Source: Pontibacter rufus (GTDB lineage Bacteria > Bacteroidota > Bacteroidia > Cytophagales > Hymenobacteraceae). Taken from it: 64,000 nucleotides of DNA. The translations under genes and the position numbers were made by a program. The stretch covers positions 682,001 through 746,000 of the forward strand of contig NZ_JADQDR010000001.1 in assembly GCF_015694705.1 (NCBI RefSeq), read 5' to 3'. Positions 45,970 through 55,111 of the stretch are shown piece by piece. Below the pieces are notes generated by a model. The model did no database searches. It was not told the origin of the DNA and was given only the letters and a program-made list of their open reading frames with translations. Each line of letters begins with the position of its first letter. Positions within the stretch are counted from its first letter, which is position 1.

Positions 45970-46914
45970 TTAGCTTAATACCTTTACCAGGTTGTTGTAG
46001 CTGGTCGTAATGCTGGCCAATGGGTCGCCAGGTGTCTGATCCTGCTCCACAAAATAATATTTCATACCTGCCAGTTCCGCTTTATCGAAGATGCGCTTGA
46101 AGTCGATGGTGCCGTTGCCAACTTCCGTGAAAAACTTCTTGTCGGTGTTGTCCATGTCTTTTACATGCCACATCGGGAAACGGCCCGGATACTTTTCAAA
46201 CAAGGCCACCGGATCGTTACCCGATTTGGTCGCCCAGTATAGATCCAGTTCCATACCTACCAGGCCTTTGTCTGTTTCTGCCAGGAGCAGATCGTAAGGG
46301 CGTTGCCCTTCCAGTGTTTCAAATTCGAAATCGTGGTTGTGGTAAGCGAAGCCCAGACCTGCTTTTTTGCAGGCCTCGCCTGCGCGGTTAAACAGCTCGG
46401 CCATACGCCTGTATTGGTCAAGCGTTTTATGTTCGCTCGGGAACATGTAGGCGCAGGTCAGGTAGTTCTGGCCAGACTCTGCGGCCATGTCTACCAGTTG
46501 TTGCAAACCGTTGGTGAGCGTAAGAAATTCAGGGGGCAGCGGGGCTTCTGTTGGCAGCTGCGTGCCGGGCAGCACATGGCTGCTGCGCAGCTTCATCCCC
46601 ATACTTTCAGCCAAAGTGGCAAATTCCTTGGGTTTCATACCATAGTAGTGGCCTGTTTTGCCGGCAGCAGACTCCAGATCTTTGTAGCCTATAGCAGCTA
46701 TTTTCTGCAGTGTGCCCCGCACGTCCTGGTCCATTAGCTCCCGGACAGTATACAGCTGCAAGCCTACAGGCAGGACCTGTTTGCTGACGTTAGAGTCGCC
46801 GGTATTTTCGGCTGCAGTTTCTGTTTGTGTTAAAGCATTTCCGCAGCTGGGCAGCAGCAGGCTTCCAAGTGCAAGCGCACCTGTTGTTTTAAAAAAGTTT
46901 CTTCTGTTTAGCAT
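45970..46914 (-). CDS. Secreted sugar phosphate isomerase/epimerase-like TIM-barrel protein
   Basis: 314 residues. The N-terminus MLNRRNFFKTTGALALGSLL has a twin-arginine motif and then LLPSCGN, a lipobox, so it is probably a Tat-exported lipoprotein. The barrel matches the AP endonuclease 2/xylose isomerase-like family: GLQLYTVRELMDQDVRGTL, FAYHNHDFEFETLEG, MELDLYWATKSG, and WHVKDMD and YYFVEQDQTPGD, which carry the metal-binding His/Asp/Glu. Proteins of this class often sit beside ThuA and 3-keto-sugar genes, here the convergent ThuA fusion. A sugar epimerase or isomerase role in the periplasm is probable; the substrate is unknown. Confidence 0.88.
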   Translation of the reverse strand: MLNRRNFFKTTGALALGSLLLPSCGNALTQTETAAENTGDSNVSKQVLPVGLQLYTVRELMDQDVRGTLQKIAAIGYKDLESAAGKTGHYYGMKPKEFATLAESMGMKLRSSHVLPGTQLPTEAPLPPEFLTLTNGLQQLVDMAAESGQNYLTCAYMFPSEHKTLDQYRRMAELFNRAGEACKKAGLGFAYHNHDFEFETLEGQRPYDLLLAETDKGLVGMELDLYWATKSGNDPVALFEKYPGRFPMWHVKDMDNTDKKFFTEVGNGTIDFKRIFDKAELAGMKYYFVEQDQTPGDPLASITTSYNNLVKVLS

Positions 46915-47549
46915 CGTTGTTTAGTGAAGTTTTGCTTTGAACTGATGGCCGGTTCTTCTGTAATCAGGTATAGGACAAACATGAAACCGGTCTGGAAGTA
47001 CAACATAGAAAGGTATCAATAACTTAACCTAAAACCAAACTTATACAAAGGGTCTTTTGAGTCGTAAGGCAGGCCCTCTTTTTGGTTGCGCACCGCTTCC
47101 ACCGACGAAGGCAACTCGAATGGCGTTTACCACCGGGTGCAGCGCCTCGCGCATACCTGCCGCCACGTACTCCTGGCGGGCAATACCGCCAAACTGCCTC
47201 GTAAGCGCCTCATTGCCGATGACACACAAGCCGAACTGAAACGCGTCGAAGAGCGCAAAAGCGGCGTAGCGTATAAGATTCCGTATTTATACTCATTTGA
47301 TACAGAGCAGTACGAGTGCGCTTTGCAGGAGGGATGGTAATGAAAAAAGCAGGCAGGCGGTTCTCAACTGAGAACCGCCCGCCTGCTTCTAAGCCGGCCT
47401 GAATCCTGCTGCAAGTATACACATTCGCCATACCTTCGGGCTGATTTATACTTACAGCATTTAAGTAAGATCCAGCGGCTGCACTTTGCTCCTTTCAGCC
47501 ATACTTTGATGTTCTGAACTTTCAGGATATCAGAGTATGGCCGGTATAC
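46915..47549. other. Intergenic region with a possible decayed frame
   Basis: 635 bases. From about 47041 to 47270 both strands are open over about 200 bases and GC-rich, unlike ordinary spacers. On the minus strand the text includes FGLCVIGNEALTRQFGGIAR, but it has no good start and stops appear just upstream. I do not recognise a family. A terminator lies at 47347-47388, and dispersed motifs at 47413, 47445 and 47545. Confidence 0.45.
47347..47388. terminator. Strong hairpin
   Basis: An AAGCAGGCAGGCGGTTCTCA arm pairs with TGAGAACCGCCCGCCTGCTT with one mismatch. It is GC-rich and preceded by AAAAAA, which is a T-run on the minus strand. It may end leftward transcription from the YceI side or a lost gene. 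Confidence 0.7.
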
Positions 47550-48230
47550 TTACCTGCTTCCCATAGATGGGCTACCCACACCGCCGGCTGTAAGCTTCAG
47601 GTTAATGGTGAAGTTGTCGTAAATAACTTTGTCTGCTGCTGTGCCAAGCATGCCGGAGCGAAACTTAATGTCCCATTTGGTGCGGTCCAGTTCAATGTTA
47701 GCTACTGCTTCTGCCGTCTTTCCGTCAATTTTAACTGTAGCCGGAAAAGTAACCGGGTTCGTAATCCCTTTAATGGTGAGGTCGCCGGTGATGGTATAGT
47801 TGGGCGCACCGGCTTTAGGGTTGGCCACAGGAACGGCTTTCGTAATCTTGAAAGTAGAAACAGGGTATTTCTCTACAGAGAAAAAATCCTCAGATTTCAG
47901 GTGGTTTGTCAGCTTACTGTTAAACTCTGGATTGGTAATGTCGCTATCAGCGATGGTTGTCATATCAATCTCAAAGCTGCCTCCTGTTAGTTTACGGCCG
48001 TTTACGTTCAGGCTGCCTTTGCTCAGCTTTACCGTACCCGTATGCTCCCCGCCAAATTTTTTCGCATTCCAGGTCATGGTGCTGCCGGCAGTGTTTACGG
48101 GTAAAGTAGTGGCAGCCACTGTGGTGGTAGCGGCTCCTTTGGTGGGATTGTCTGCTGCTATTATCAGGTTCGAGCTGAAAAGCAGGGTAGCCAGAGCCAG
48201 CGTGCTTGTAAGTACAGGATAACTTCTCAT
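47550..48230 (-). CDS. YceI-family periplasmic lipid-binding protein
   Basis: 226 residues. A signal peptide (VLTSTLALATLLFSSNLIIAA) is followed by the lipocalin-like YceI barrel: GSTMTWNAKKFGGEHTGTVK, LTGGSFEIDMTTIADSDITN, FSVEKYPVSTFKIT and LTIKGITNPVTFPATVKI. YceI proteins bind isoprenoid or other long lipids in the periplasm; some are linked to acid or osmotic stress. It is separated by 109 bases from the outer membrane receptor gene upstream and may share its transcript. Confidence 0.93.
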   Translation of the reverse strand: MRSYPVLTSTLALATLLFSSNLIIAADNPTKGAATTTVAATTLPVNTAGSTMTWNAKKFGGEHTGTVKLSKGSLNVNGRKLTGGSFEIDMTTIADSDITNPEFNSKLTNHLKSEDFFSVEKYPVSTFKITKAVPVANPKAGAPNYTITGDLTIKGITNPVTFPATVKIDGKTAEAVANIELDRTKWDIKFRSGMLGTAADKVIYDNFTINLKLTAGGVGSPSMGSR

Positions 48231-48338
48231 ACGCGTTTTTTGTGGGTTATAGGTTTTGATTATAAGGTATGCCGAAAATATGTTAAGCCAGCCATCAGCA
48301 CGAGACTTTTTAGCGTCTGGTTGCTTTACTGAATTTCT

Positions 48339-51300
48339 TTACTTTACTCGTTCCATTTTTATTTCCACCGGTTGCCCCTGGAAGTCTGCTTTCAATGTTA
48401 TGTTGTCGCCTTCTATTTTCCCTTTGTATGGAATTGAATTTCCTCCAAAAGAAAGCGTAAAGGAAAACGCATCCCCGGCAATCATGCCACCTGTAAGAGG
48501 CATTTGCCCCATCGGTGTCTGCATAGAGCCGGTCAGGGCAGTGCTATCGGCTACCAGGTCCAGCGTTATTTCACGGTCGCCCACAGCACCTTTCCAACGC
48601 CCGGTCAGGCTGCCTTGTTGTGTGCTGTCGGCAGGCAATGTTTGTGCCGGCTGGCCTGCAATGCCGTTGGTACTTGTTGCCTGGGCTGTGGATGGAGCCG
48701 TAACCGGCGCTTGTGCCGGCTGCTGCCCCGCTGCCTGGCCTGGTCTTGCTCCCTGTGTCGCGGCTCCTGTGGCAGCCGCTCCTGGCAGGGCGCCCTGGGT
48801 TGCGCCTCCGGCATCCTGTACGCCGCCTTCACCGCCACCTTTCAGGTCATCGTTGTTAACAGATTTTTTTCTTCTGCGGGGAGTTGCATCCGCTGTCATT
48901 TTGCCGATGCGGTAGCTAAAGTTCACCTTAAAGTTCATGTTATGCATTACGTTGGTACTTGTCTGGCTGAAAGCAGGGGAGTTCAGTTCACTTTTCATCT
49001 TCATGGTAGGCGATAAAAAGTTCTCGGCGCCAAACCCGATGCTGCCTCTTCGCTCATTAAATTCCTTCTTCAGGTTCAGGCTATAGATACCAAATCCACC
49101 CTGCCTTCCCTGCAACTGCACTTGGCGGCCGCGGTAAAAACCGAAGCCCTGTATGCCCCAGCCCTGCCCCAGGTTATAGTTACCCATTGCCCGGATGTTG
49201 TATACCAAACCGCTGTTGCTGGCCTGCTGCTCCGCATCATCCACGTTGTTGTTCAGCACAGCATAGTAAATGTCTGTTCCGCCATTCAGGGTAAGCTTGT
49301 TGCTGAGGTTTATACTTCCGAACACACTTCCGCCGTAAGCCTCTTCCTGCCCAATGTTGAAATACGATGTCTCCAGCACGCCATCTTCCGCTCTTTCTCT
49401 TACAGCCTGTATCGAGTTGTTGGTAGTGCGCACAAAAGTAGAGAAGTTGAGAGACGTGGTTTTAAAATAAGTGCTGTAAGACAACTCATAGTTGTTCGTG
49501 TACTCGGGGTCCAGTTCCGGGTTACCTACTGTTCTGACAGCCGGGTTTGCATTCTGCACATTGGGGTTCAGGAACTCCAGCGACGGGCGCTGGATACGAC
49601 GGTTGTAAGCAAGCTTCACAGTGTTGCCGTCTTTCAGTCTCTTAGAAAGATTTATACTAGGCACCAGCACGCCGTATGACGGGATGTTCACTGCTTCTTC
49701 GCTGTTCTCAAAATCCGCATTGATGGTGGTGTACTCGTAGCGGGCGCCGGCTTTCATACTGTAGTTGTTAGCCGTGGTGAGGGTATAGGACAGGTAGCCG
49801 GCAGAAACATTCTGATCATAGTTGAACACGTTGCTCAGGTTGGTGCTGGCCTCCTTTGTAAAAGGCCCGGTGCCTTCAGCTGTCAGGGTTTCATAGTCGC
49901 TTGTTACCTGGCGCATGATCTGCTTACCGCCAAACTCCAGCATCTGGTTCTTGCCTATCGGGTTGGTGTAGTCCAGTTGGATGGTAGATTCCTGGTTAAA
50001 GCTTTCATTGATATTTTTCAGCCTTGTGTCTATACTTGTCTCCTCGCTGTTGAATATTTCGTTCAGGAAATTATTTGTGCGGTTGTTGCGGCTAAACTGC
50101 GTCAGGATGCTGAATTCCTGCTGCGGCTTAAACGTGTGGGTATAGTTGAGGTTCACGTCTACTGTTCCGGAGTTATCCGTGGTTTCCACATCGCGCAGGG
50201 TTCTGCTCACCAGGGAGCTGCCCTGATAAAGCTGGGTGAGCAGGGGATCCTGGTTGCTTTGCCAGTTGCGCGCGCCATACTGCACGGAGGCGTTGAGGTA
50301 ATTTTTTTCGTTTATGTCATAGTCCCAGCCGAAAGTATAGCGGCCGAACATCATGTTGTTGCGTGTATCTGCCTGCTGCAGGATAGTGCTCTGCTCGGCG
50401 TCAGATCCCGTTGTCTGCACGTTCTCGAAGCTGCCTGGCGTGTTGTAACCCAGGCGGCCAAAGCCGCCCAGCGAAAAGCCCATCTTGCCGACGCGGTAGC
50501 TGCCGTTCAGGCCTAAGTTAGAGCCTCTCAAACCAACCCCGGTGTCGATGTTCAGGGTGCCGCCCTTCAGTGTGTTTTTCTTGGTAACGATGTTGATAAT
50601 ACCCGCTGAACCTTCTGCATCATACTTGGCCGAAGGAGACGTAATCACTTCCACAGACTTTATCATATCTGCCGGAATCTGCTTTAAAGCATCGGCCACA
50701 CTACCTGCCGTAATGGTGGATGGCCGGTTGTTGATGAGCACCTTGATGTTCTGGCTGCCGCGCATCGATACATTGCCGTCCAAATCCACGGAGAGCATCG
50801 GCACTTTCCGCAGTACATCTGCCGCATCGCCGCCTCTGTTCGATTCATCATTTTCGGCGTTGTACACCGTGCGGTCTACTTTTTCTTCTATCATTGCACG
50901 CTGCCCTTCCACGGTAACTTCCTTCAGGGCTTGTGCTGTAGCCTTTATACTTATCTTGCCCAGATCGACAGCGGATTTACTATCCGTTACTTCAATGTCG
51001 ATGGTTTTTGTTTCGTAGCCGATAAACGAGATGGCCACCCGGTATGCGCCGCTGGCTACTTTCTCCAGGGAAAACTTTCCCTTTTCGTCGGCCATGGTTC
51101 CATCTACCGGCTTGCTTGTTGCGGGATTTACCAGGGCTATGGTGGCATAGGGTACCGGCTGCTGCGTGGCAGCATCTACTACTGCCCCGCTTATACTTCC
51201 GCCGGCACGCTGAACGGCAGCAACAGCGACGCCCCCGGCCGAATGAGCGGAACCCGTTAAACTGGCGCCGCCTGACGGAGACTGCGCAAGGGCAACCTGG

Positions 51301-51341
51301 CAGCAGCAGGCAAGCACGAGAGAAGAAAGATATTTGTTCAT
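48339..51341 (-). CDS. TonB-dependent outer membrane beta-barrel protein with extra C-terminal domain
   Basis: 1000 residues from the ATG at 51341, chosen because it starts the signal peptide MNKYLSSLVLACCCQVALAQ. Next come a carboxypeptidase-like domain (about 45-130; SGAVVDAATQQPVPYATIAL), a plug (about 150-245; GDAADVLRKVPMLSVDLDGN), and an OMP_b-brl-type barrel ending FKVNFSYRIGKM near residue 830. Beyond the barrel lies a low-complexity Gly/Ala/Gln/Pro linker of about 75 residues. After it comes a compact domain of about 85 residues starting GRWKGAVGDREITLDLVAD, probably a small lipocalin-like sandwich. Ligand unknown. It is divergent from the LytS/LytTR pair, which may control it. Confidence 0.9.
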   Translation of the reverse strand: MNKYLSSLVLACCCQVALAQSPSGGASLTGSAHSAGGVAVAAVQRAGGSISGAVVDAATQQPVPYATIALVNPATSKPVDGTMADEKGKFSLEKVASGAYRVAISFIGYETKTIDIEVTDSKSAVDLGKISIKATAQALKEVTVEGQRAMIEEKVDRTVYNAENDESNRGGDAADVLRKVPMLSVDLDGNVSMRGSQNIKVLINNRPSTITAGSVADALKQIPADMIKSVEVITSPSAKYDAEGSAGIINIVTKKNTLKGGTLNIDTGVGLRGSNLGLNGSYRVGKMGFSLGGFGRLGYNTPGSFENVQTTGSDAEQSTILQQADTRNNMMFGRYTFGWDYDINEKNYLNASVQYGARNWQSNQDPLLTQLYQGSSLVSRTLRDVETTDNSGTVDVNLNYTHTFKPQQEFSILTQFSRNNRTNNFLNEIFNSEETSIDTRLKNINESFNQESTIQLDYTNPIGKNQMLEFGGKQIMRQVTSDYETLTAEGTGPFTKEASTNLSNVFNYDQNVSAGYLSYTLTTANNYSMKAGARYEYTTINADFENSEEAVNIPSYGVLVPSINLSKRLKDGNTVKLAYNRRIQRPSLEFLNPNVQNANPAVRTVGNPELDPEYTNNYELSYSTYFKTTSLNFSTFVRTTNNSIQAVRERAEDGVLETSYFNIGQEEAYGGSVFGSINLSNKLTLNGGTDIYYAVLNNNVDDAEQQASNSGLVYNIRAMGNYNLGQGWGIQGFGFYRGRQVQLQGRQGGFGIYSLNLKKEFNERRGSIGFGAENFLSPTMKMKSELNSPAFSQTSTNVMHNMNFKVNFSYRIGKMTADATPRRRKKSVNNDDLKGGGEGGVQDAGGATQGALPGAAATGAATQGARPGQAAGQQPAQAPVTAPSTAQATSTNGIAGQPAQTLPADSTQQGSLTGRWKGAVGDREITLDLVADSTALTGSMQTPMGQMPLTGGMIAGDAFSFTLSFGGNSIPYKGKIEGDNITLKADFQGQPVEIKMERVK

Positions 51342-51609
51342 GACGTTGATTTTTACATATAAAACTGAGCAAAACAAATCCTCCTTCACCGGATAAAAAA
51401 ACGGAATAGACCGGCTGCCGCGAAATACCGACGAGTAGCCGCTGGCAGCCGATGGTTTTGATCAGGCGGAAAACACCTGTGCTGCATGAGGAGCTATCGA
51501 TGAAATAGGAGCAAACCATCGGCAAGAATGGCTAAACAGTAGATCAGAAAGGCATTTCCAGGACTTAAATAGTAGGTTTGTAAAGATTATAGTTATATTA
51601 AACCTTACA
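51342..51609. other. Divergent spacer between OM receptor and LytS-type kinase
   Basis: 268 bases; no gene and no dispersed motif. TAATATATTAAACC-like AT-rich sequence lies just before the kinase start. LytTR regulators bind paired 9-bp direct repeats, and this is the natural place to look for them; I could not pick a convincing pair by eye. Confidence 0.4.
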
Positions 51610-52674
51610 ATGGCTAACACCTTCATCAACCGCCACGGATACATCCTGATACAGCTGCTGGTGCTGCTCGGGCTGCTGCTGCTGCTGTGCCAGCCGCTTG
51701 GCTGGGATATTAAACTACCGGCGCAGTTCTGGGTAAAACAGGCAATCGTATTTTTCCTGTGGGTAGGTTTATTTTACCTGAACATGCAGGTTTTAGTGCC
51801 GCAGTTTCTGTTTCAGAACCGGGTAGGATTGTTTGCAGCAGCTATGCTGGTTGCTGTTGCAGTCGTGCTCCTTATAAGCCAGGCAGCTGATTCGTGGCTT
51901 AACCTGCCCGAGTTGATGAACCAGGCCTTTAACCCTGGCGGTAATGACAAACCTGTTAAAGCCGGGCTCCACATTAATCCGGTGATGTTGCTGGCAACAA
52001 TGCTGGTGCTGGGTATAAGCACCAGCATCAAAACAGTGCAGAAATGGCAGAAAGACGCAGAGATCAGGCAAAGCCTGGAGAAGCAGCGAATCAGTACAGA
52101 GCTTTCGTTCCTGAAAGCGCAGATTAACCCGCACTTCTTTTTCAACACCCTCCACAGCATTTATGCACTCACGATGATCAACATCGAAACCTCCCGTGAG
52201 GCCCTCCATACTTTATCCCGGATGATGCGCTATGTGCTCTACGAAACCCAGGCCGGCACAACGCTGCTCAGCAAAGAAATCGAGTTCCTGCAGGATTACG
52301 TTAACCTGATGCAGCTCCGCCTCACAGATAAAGTAACTATCACGTTCGACAAGCCAACTCCGCTGCACGACGTGCCGGTCGCGCCGATGCTGTTTTTGCC
52401 TTTTGTGGAGAATGCTTTCAAGCACGGGGTAAGTGCCCTGCTGCCCAGCAGCATCCGGATTACCATATGCCAGCAGGGGCAGGTGGTTGAACTGGATGTG
52501 CGCAATACCATCTTGCCGGAAAAAAGAGTAGTGCTGGAGGAGAGCAGCGGCATCGGGCTGGCCAATACCAGCAGGCGGCTCGACCTGTTGTATCCGGGCC
52601 ACTATACTTTAACGGTTACAGAAAAAACACCGGAGAACGAATACAGGGCGCACTTAACACTTGATTTATCATGA
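51610..52674 (+). CDS. LytS/YehU-type sensor histidine kinase
   Basis: 354 residues. Four membrane segments (about 10-28, 43-63, 72-90, 122-138) are followed by the His_kinase domain LKAQINPHFFFNTLHSIYAL with phospho-acceptor H175. A GHKL ATPase follows: N-box PFVENAFKHGVSAL and G-box GIGLANTSRRLDLLYPGHY. No periplasmic sensor domain is visible, so sensing is in the membrane. The stop overlaps the response regulator start by 4 bases (ATGA), showing translational coupling. It is divergent from the TonB receptor. Confidence 0.95.
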   Translation: MANTFINRHGYILIQLLVLLGLLLLLCQPLGWDIKLPAQFWVKQAIVFFLWVGLFYLNMQVLVPQFLFQNRVGLFAAAMLVAVAVVLLISQAADSWLNLPELMNQAFNPGGNDKPVKAGLHINPVMLLATMLVLGISTSIKTVQKWQKDAEIRQSLEKQRISTELSFLKAQINPHFFFNTLHSIYALTMINIETSREALHTLSRMMRYVLYETQAGTTLLSKEIEFLQDYVNLMQLRLTDKVTITFDKPTPLHDVPVAPMLFLPFVENAFKHGVSALLPSSIRITICQQGQVVELDVRNTILPEKRVVLEESSGIGLANTSRRLDLLYPGHYTLTVTEKTPENEYRAHLTLDLS

Positions 52675-53411
52675 CGCTGAACTGCATTGCCGTAGACGAT
52701 GAGCCATTGGCTTTGGGGCTGATTGCCGCTTTTATTGAACAAACACCATTTCTGAATCTGGTCGGGCGGTATTCCAGTGCAGTAGAAGCTTTGCAGGGAC
52801 TTTATAAACAACCGGTGGATCTGGTGTTTTTGGATATTCAGATGCCCGACCTGAGCGGCATCGAACTGGCACGCGTGCTGGATAAAGGGGTGTATGGCGC
52901 CGGGCCGCGCATTATATTTACAACAGCCTTCAGCCAGTATGCACTGGAAGGGTATAAGGTGGATGCCCTGGATTACCTGGTAAAACCATTTAATTACATA
53001 GATTTCCTGAAAGCGGCGGGCAAAGCGCAGGCCTATGCTGAGTTGCTAAACAAGCCGGCAACACTTACTGTGGCGCCTGTAGCGCCAGAAGAGGAGTACC
53101 TGTTCCTGAAAGTAGAGTATCAGCTGGTGCGTATTGCCTTTAGCGACATTTTATACATAGAGGGACTCAAGGATTATGTAAAAGTGCATCTGGAGAGCGA
53201 AACCAAGCCTGTCCTGTCGCTGACGAGCCTGAAAGCGCTGGAGGAAAAGCTGCCGGGCCGGAGATTTATGCGCATCCACCGCTCTTTTATCGTGGCCCTA
53301 GACAAGATTAGCGCTGTTACACGCAACAAAGTACAGATTGGCGATACCAGCATTGCCGTGAGCGATCAGTATAAAGATACTTTCAACCAGTTCCTGAACC
53401 GATGGGTATAA
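52671..53411 (+). CDS. LytTR-family response regulator
   Basis: 246 residues. The receiver domain has acidic D9-D10, phospho-acceptor D55 in LVFLDIQMPDLSG, the T/S of TTAFSQYALEGY and K in YLVKPFNY. The LytTR DNA-binding domain (about 140-246) contains DILYIEGLKDYVKVHLES and RFMRIHRSFIVAL. It works with the upstream kinase as a two-component system. Targets are unknown; the divergent outer membrane receptor and the downstream thioredoxin-like gene are candidates. Confidence 0.95.
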   Translation: MTLNCIAVDDEPLALGLIAAFIEQTPFLNLVGRYSSAVEALQGLYKQPVDLVFLDIQMPDLSGIELARVLDKGVYGAGPRIIFTTAFSQYALEGYKVDALDYLVKPFNYIDFLKAAGKAQAYAELLNKPATLTVAPVAPEEEYLFLKVEYQLVRIAFSDILYIEGLKDYVKVHLESETKPVLSLTSLKALEEKLPGRRFMRIHRSFIVALDKISAVTRNKVQIGDTSIAVSDQYKDTFNQFLNRWV

Positions 53412-53783
53412 TCCGCAATGCTGGTTAGGTTTGTTGTGATGCCGGAAAGCATTTACCTGTTGCCATAAAGGAATTTTATAAATAGGCGGACAAAATAAAC
53501 CAGACAGCTTAAACTTTTCACCATAAGTATAAAGCGCTGATCAGCAGGTATTCAGTACTATAAAACCCCTTGTGCCTGATGTCTTATACTTATGGCCTTT
53601 TACTTACTTGCAGGTGGCATAGTCCGGAGATGTAGCAGTATACCTGGCAGGGGCAATGGAATGCTGAAGCAATTTGTCTATAGTATGGGTAGCAGCAGGT
53701 ATAAGTAAAAACTGGTTTTGATTTAATATAGTTTTAACTTTGATGCCGGACGTTGCGCTCTGCGGAGCGATAATATAAATAGT
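53412..53783. other. Intergenic region with a long motif-containing inverted repeat
   Basis: 372 bases without a gene. CCATAAGTATAA at 53521-53532 is repeated inverted as TTATACTTATGG at 53584-53595, so two dispersed-motif copies face each other over a 51-base loop. The 3' part is AT-rich and likely holds the promoter of the thioredoxin-like gene. Confidence 0.55.
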
Positions 53784-54299
53784 ATGAAAAAGATAATATT
53801 TTCTGTGTTGGCTGTACTTGTGGTAGTGGCAGCCATCTTCTACCTGGTTTCTAAAAAGAATGCCTCGCCGGAGCAGGCAGCACCCGCCGTAGCAGCAGGC
53901 CCCTCCAACGATCTTCCGTGGCTGTCCTTAACACAACTGGATGGGACCAGGTTAACAGCACACAGCCTGGAGGGTAAAACCATCCTGGTGTTTTTCCAGC
54001 CGGACTGCGACCATTGCCAGCGTGAAACCAAGCAGATACGCGAGCACATAGATGCTTTTAAAGATTACAATGTATACTTCGTGTCTGATGCCACCATACC
54101 GCAGCTAAGCAAGTTTGCCGTAGAGTATGAACTGGCGGCCAGCAACAATGTACATTTTACGCATGCTACGCCAGACGATATTTACAATGCAGTTGGCGGC
54201 ATACAGGTGCCGGCTGTTTTCGTGTTTTCAGATAAAGGCCATCTGATAAAATCCTTTATCGGCGAAACACCGATAGAGCAGATACTGCACTACCTGTAA
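53784..54299 (+). CDS. Thioredoxin-like (TlpA/redoxin) membrane-anchored protein
   Basis: 171 residues. An N-terminal signal anchor (about 3-22, IIFSVLAVLVVVAAIFYLV) is followed by a thioredoxin fold. FFQPDCDHCQRETKQI carries the redox pair C75-DH-C78, and GGIQVPAVFVFSDKGHLI carries the cis-Pro loop. It probably acts in the periplasm in disulfide reduction or cytochrome c maturation, as TlpA/ResA proteins do. A nearby user could be the cytochrome c fusion protein encoded at 42-46 kb, which is speculation. A short hairpin with AAGCATGCGGAAAG-type arms follows the stop. Confidence 0.88.
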   Translation: MKKIIFSVLAVLVVVAAIFYLVSKKNASPEQAAPAVAAGPSNDLPWLSLTQLDGTRLTAHSLEGKTILVFFQPDCDHCQRETKQIREHIDAFKDYNVYFVSDATIPQLSKFAVEYELAASNNVHFTHATPDDIYNAVGGIQVPAVFVFSDKGHLIKSFIGETPIEQILHYL

Positions 54300-54349
54300 G
54301 CTTTGGCAGCATGCGGAAAGCCATGCCTTTGCTTTCCGCATGCTGTAGG

Positions 54350-55111
54350 TTATTCATACAGATCATCGATCTTAGCATCTGCCAGTTCTGTAAAAAGCAG
54401 GCTTATTTTGGTTGTTACCGCATCAAAGTAGCGTTCTCCTTTCTCTTTTGTCGCTTTTTTAGGATTACCAACGCCGGTGTCTTCCGATATTTGCGACCAT
54501 TTGCGTTCTGCCCACGCCCATCCTTCTCTGTAAGCCCTGATCTTTGGTTTTTTGTCGCGTCCCTCGCCTGCTTCTTCTAGCGGAAGCACCAAATCGGGGC
54601 GCAGGTGTAGTATAAGGCTGGTTTCCATCTCGTCGGCGTGGTCGCCGGCATTCTCAAAAAATTCTGCTTTGTTGAGCGCCTGAAACCAGTTGCAGCTCGA
54701 AAGAAACATATTCGGGTATTTCAGTCCCAGTTCCCGCAGCATGGTTTTAAAGTCGTTGCCGCCATGGCTGTTCAGGATAAGCAGCTTCTGAATTCCCTGC
54801 CGGTTTAGTACCTCCAGCACATCATGCAGCACCGCCGCCTGCGTGCTTGGGCTCATGTTTATATCGAGCAGAATATCCGTCTGCCCCGTATTTACGCCAA
54901 ACGGAATAACCGGCAGCACAATAACTTTAGCTCCGGCTTCCCAGGCTTTGCGGGCGGCTTCGGCCGCAATGTATTCTGCTTCCAGTATGTCTGTGCCGTA
55001 AGGCAGGTGGTAGTTATGCGCTTCGGTCGCGCCCCAAGGCAGAATGGCCACGTCAAATTTCTGGTTCTGTATCTCTTTCCAGTTGGTTTCTGCTAAAATG
55101 TATGGTCTCAT
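54350..55111 (-). CDS. Creatininase-family amidohydrolase, cytosolic
   Basis: 253 residues from the ATG at 55111 (MRPYILAETNW); upstream in-frame codons lack coding character. Motifs LPWGATEAHNYHLPYGTD and ILNSHGGNDFKTM hold the metal-binding Glu, His and Asp residues. HADEMETSLIL matches the third site. The family includes creatininase and enzymes that open cyclic amides in cofactor synthesis (MftE, FAPy deformylase ArfB). The substrate here is unknown. A second family member with a signal peptide is encoded divergently at 55590. Confidence 0.9.
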   Translation of the reverse strand: MRPYILAETNWKEIQNQKFDVAILPWGATEAHNYHLPYGTDILEAEYIAAEAARKAWEAGAKVIVLPVIPFGVNTGQTDILLDINMSPSTQAAVLHDVLEVLNRQGIQKLLILNSHGGNDFKTMLRELGLKYPNMFLSSCNWFQALNKAEFFENAGDHADEMETSLILHLRPDLVLPLEEAGEGRDKKPKIRAYREGWAWAERKWSQISEDTGVGNPKKATKEKGERYFDAVTTKISLLFTELADAKIDDLYE

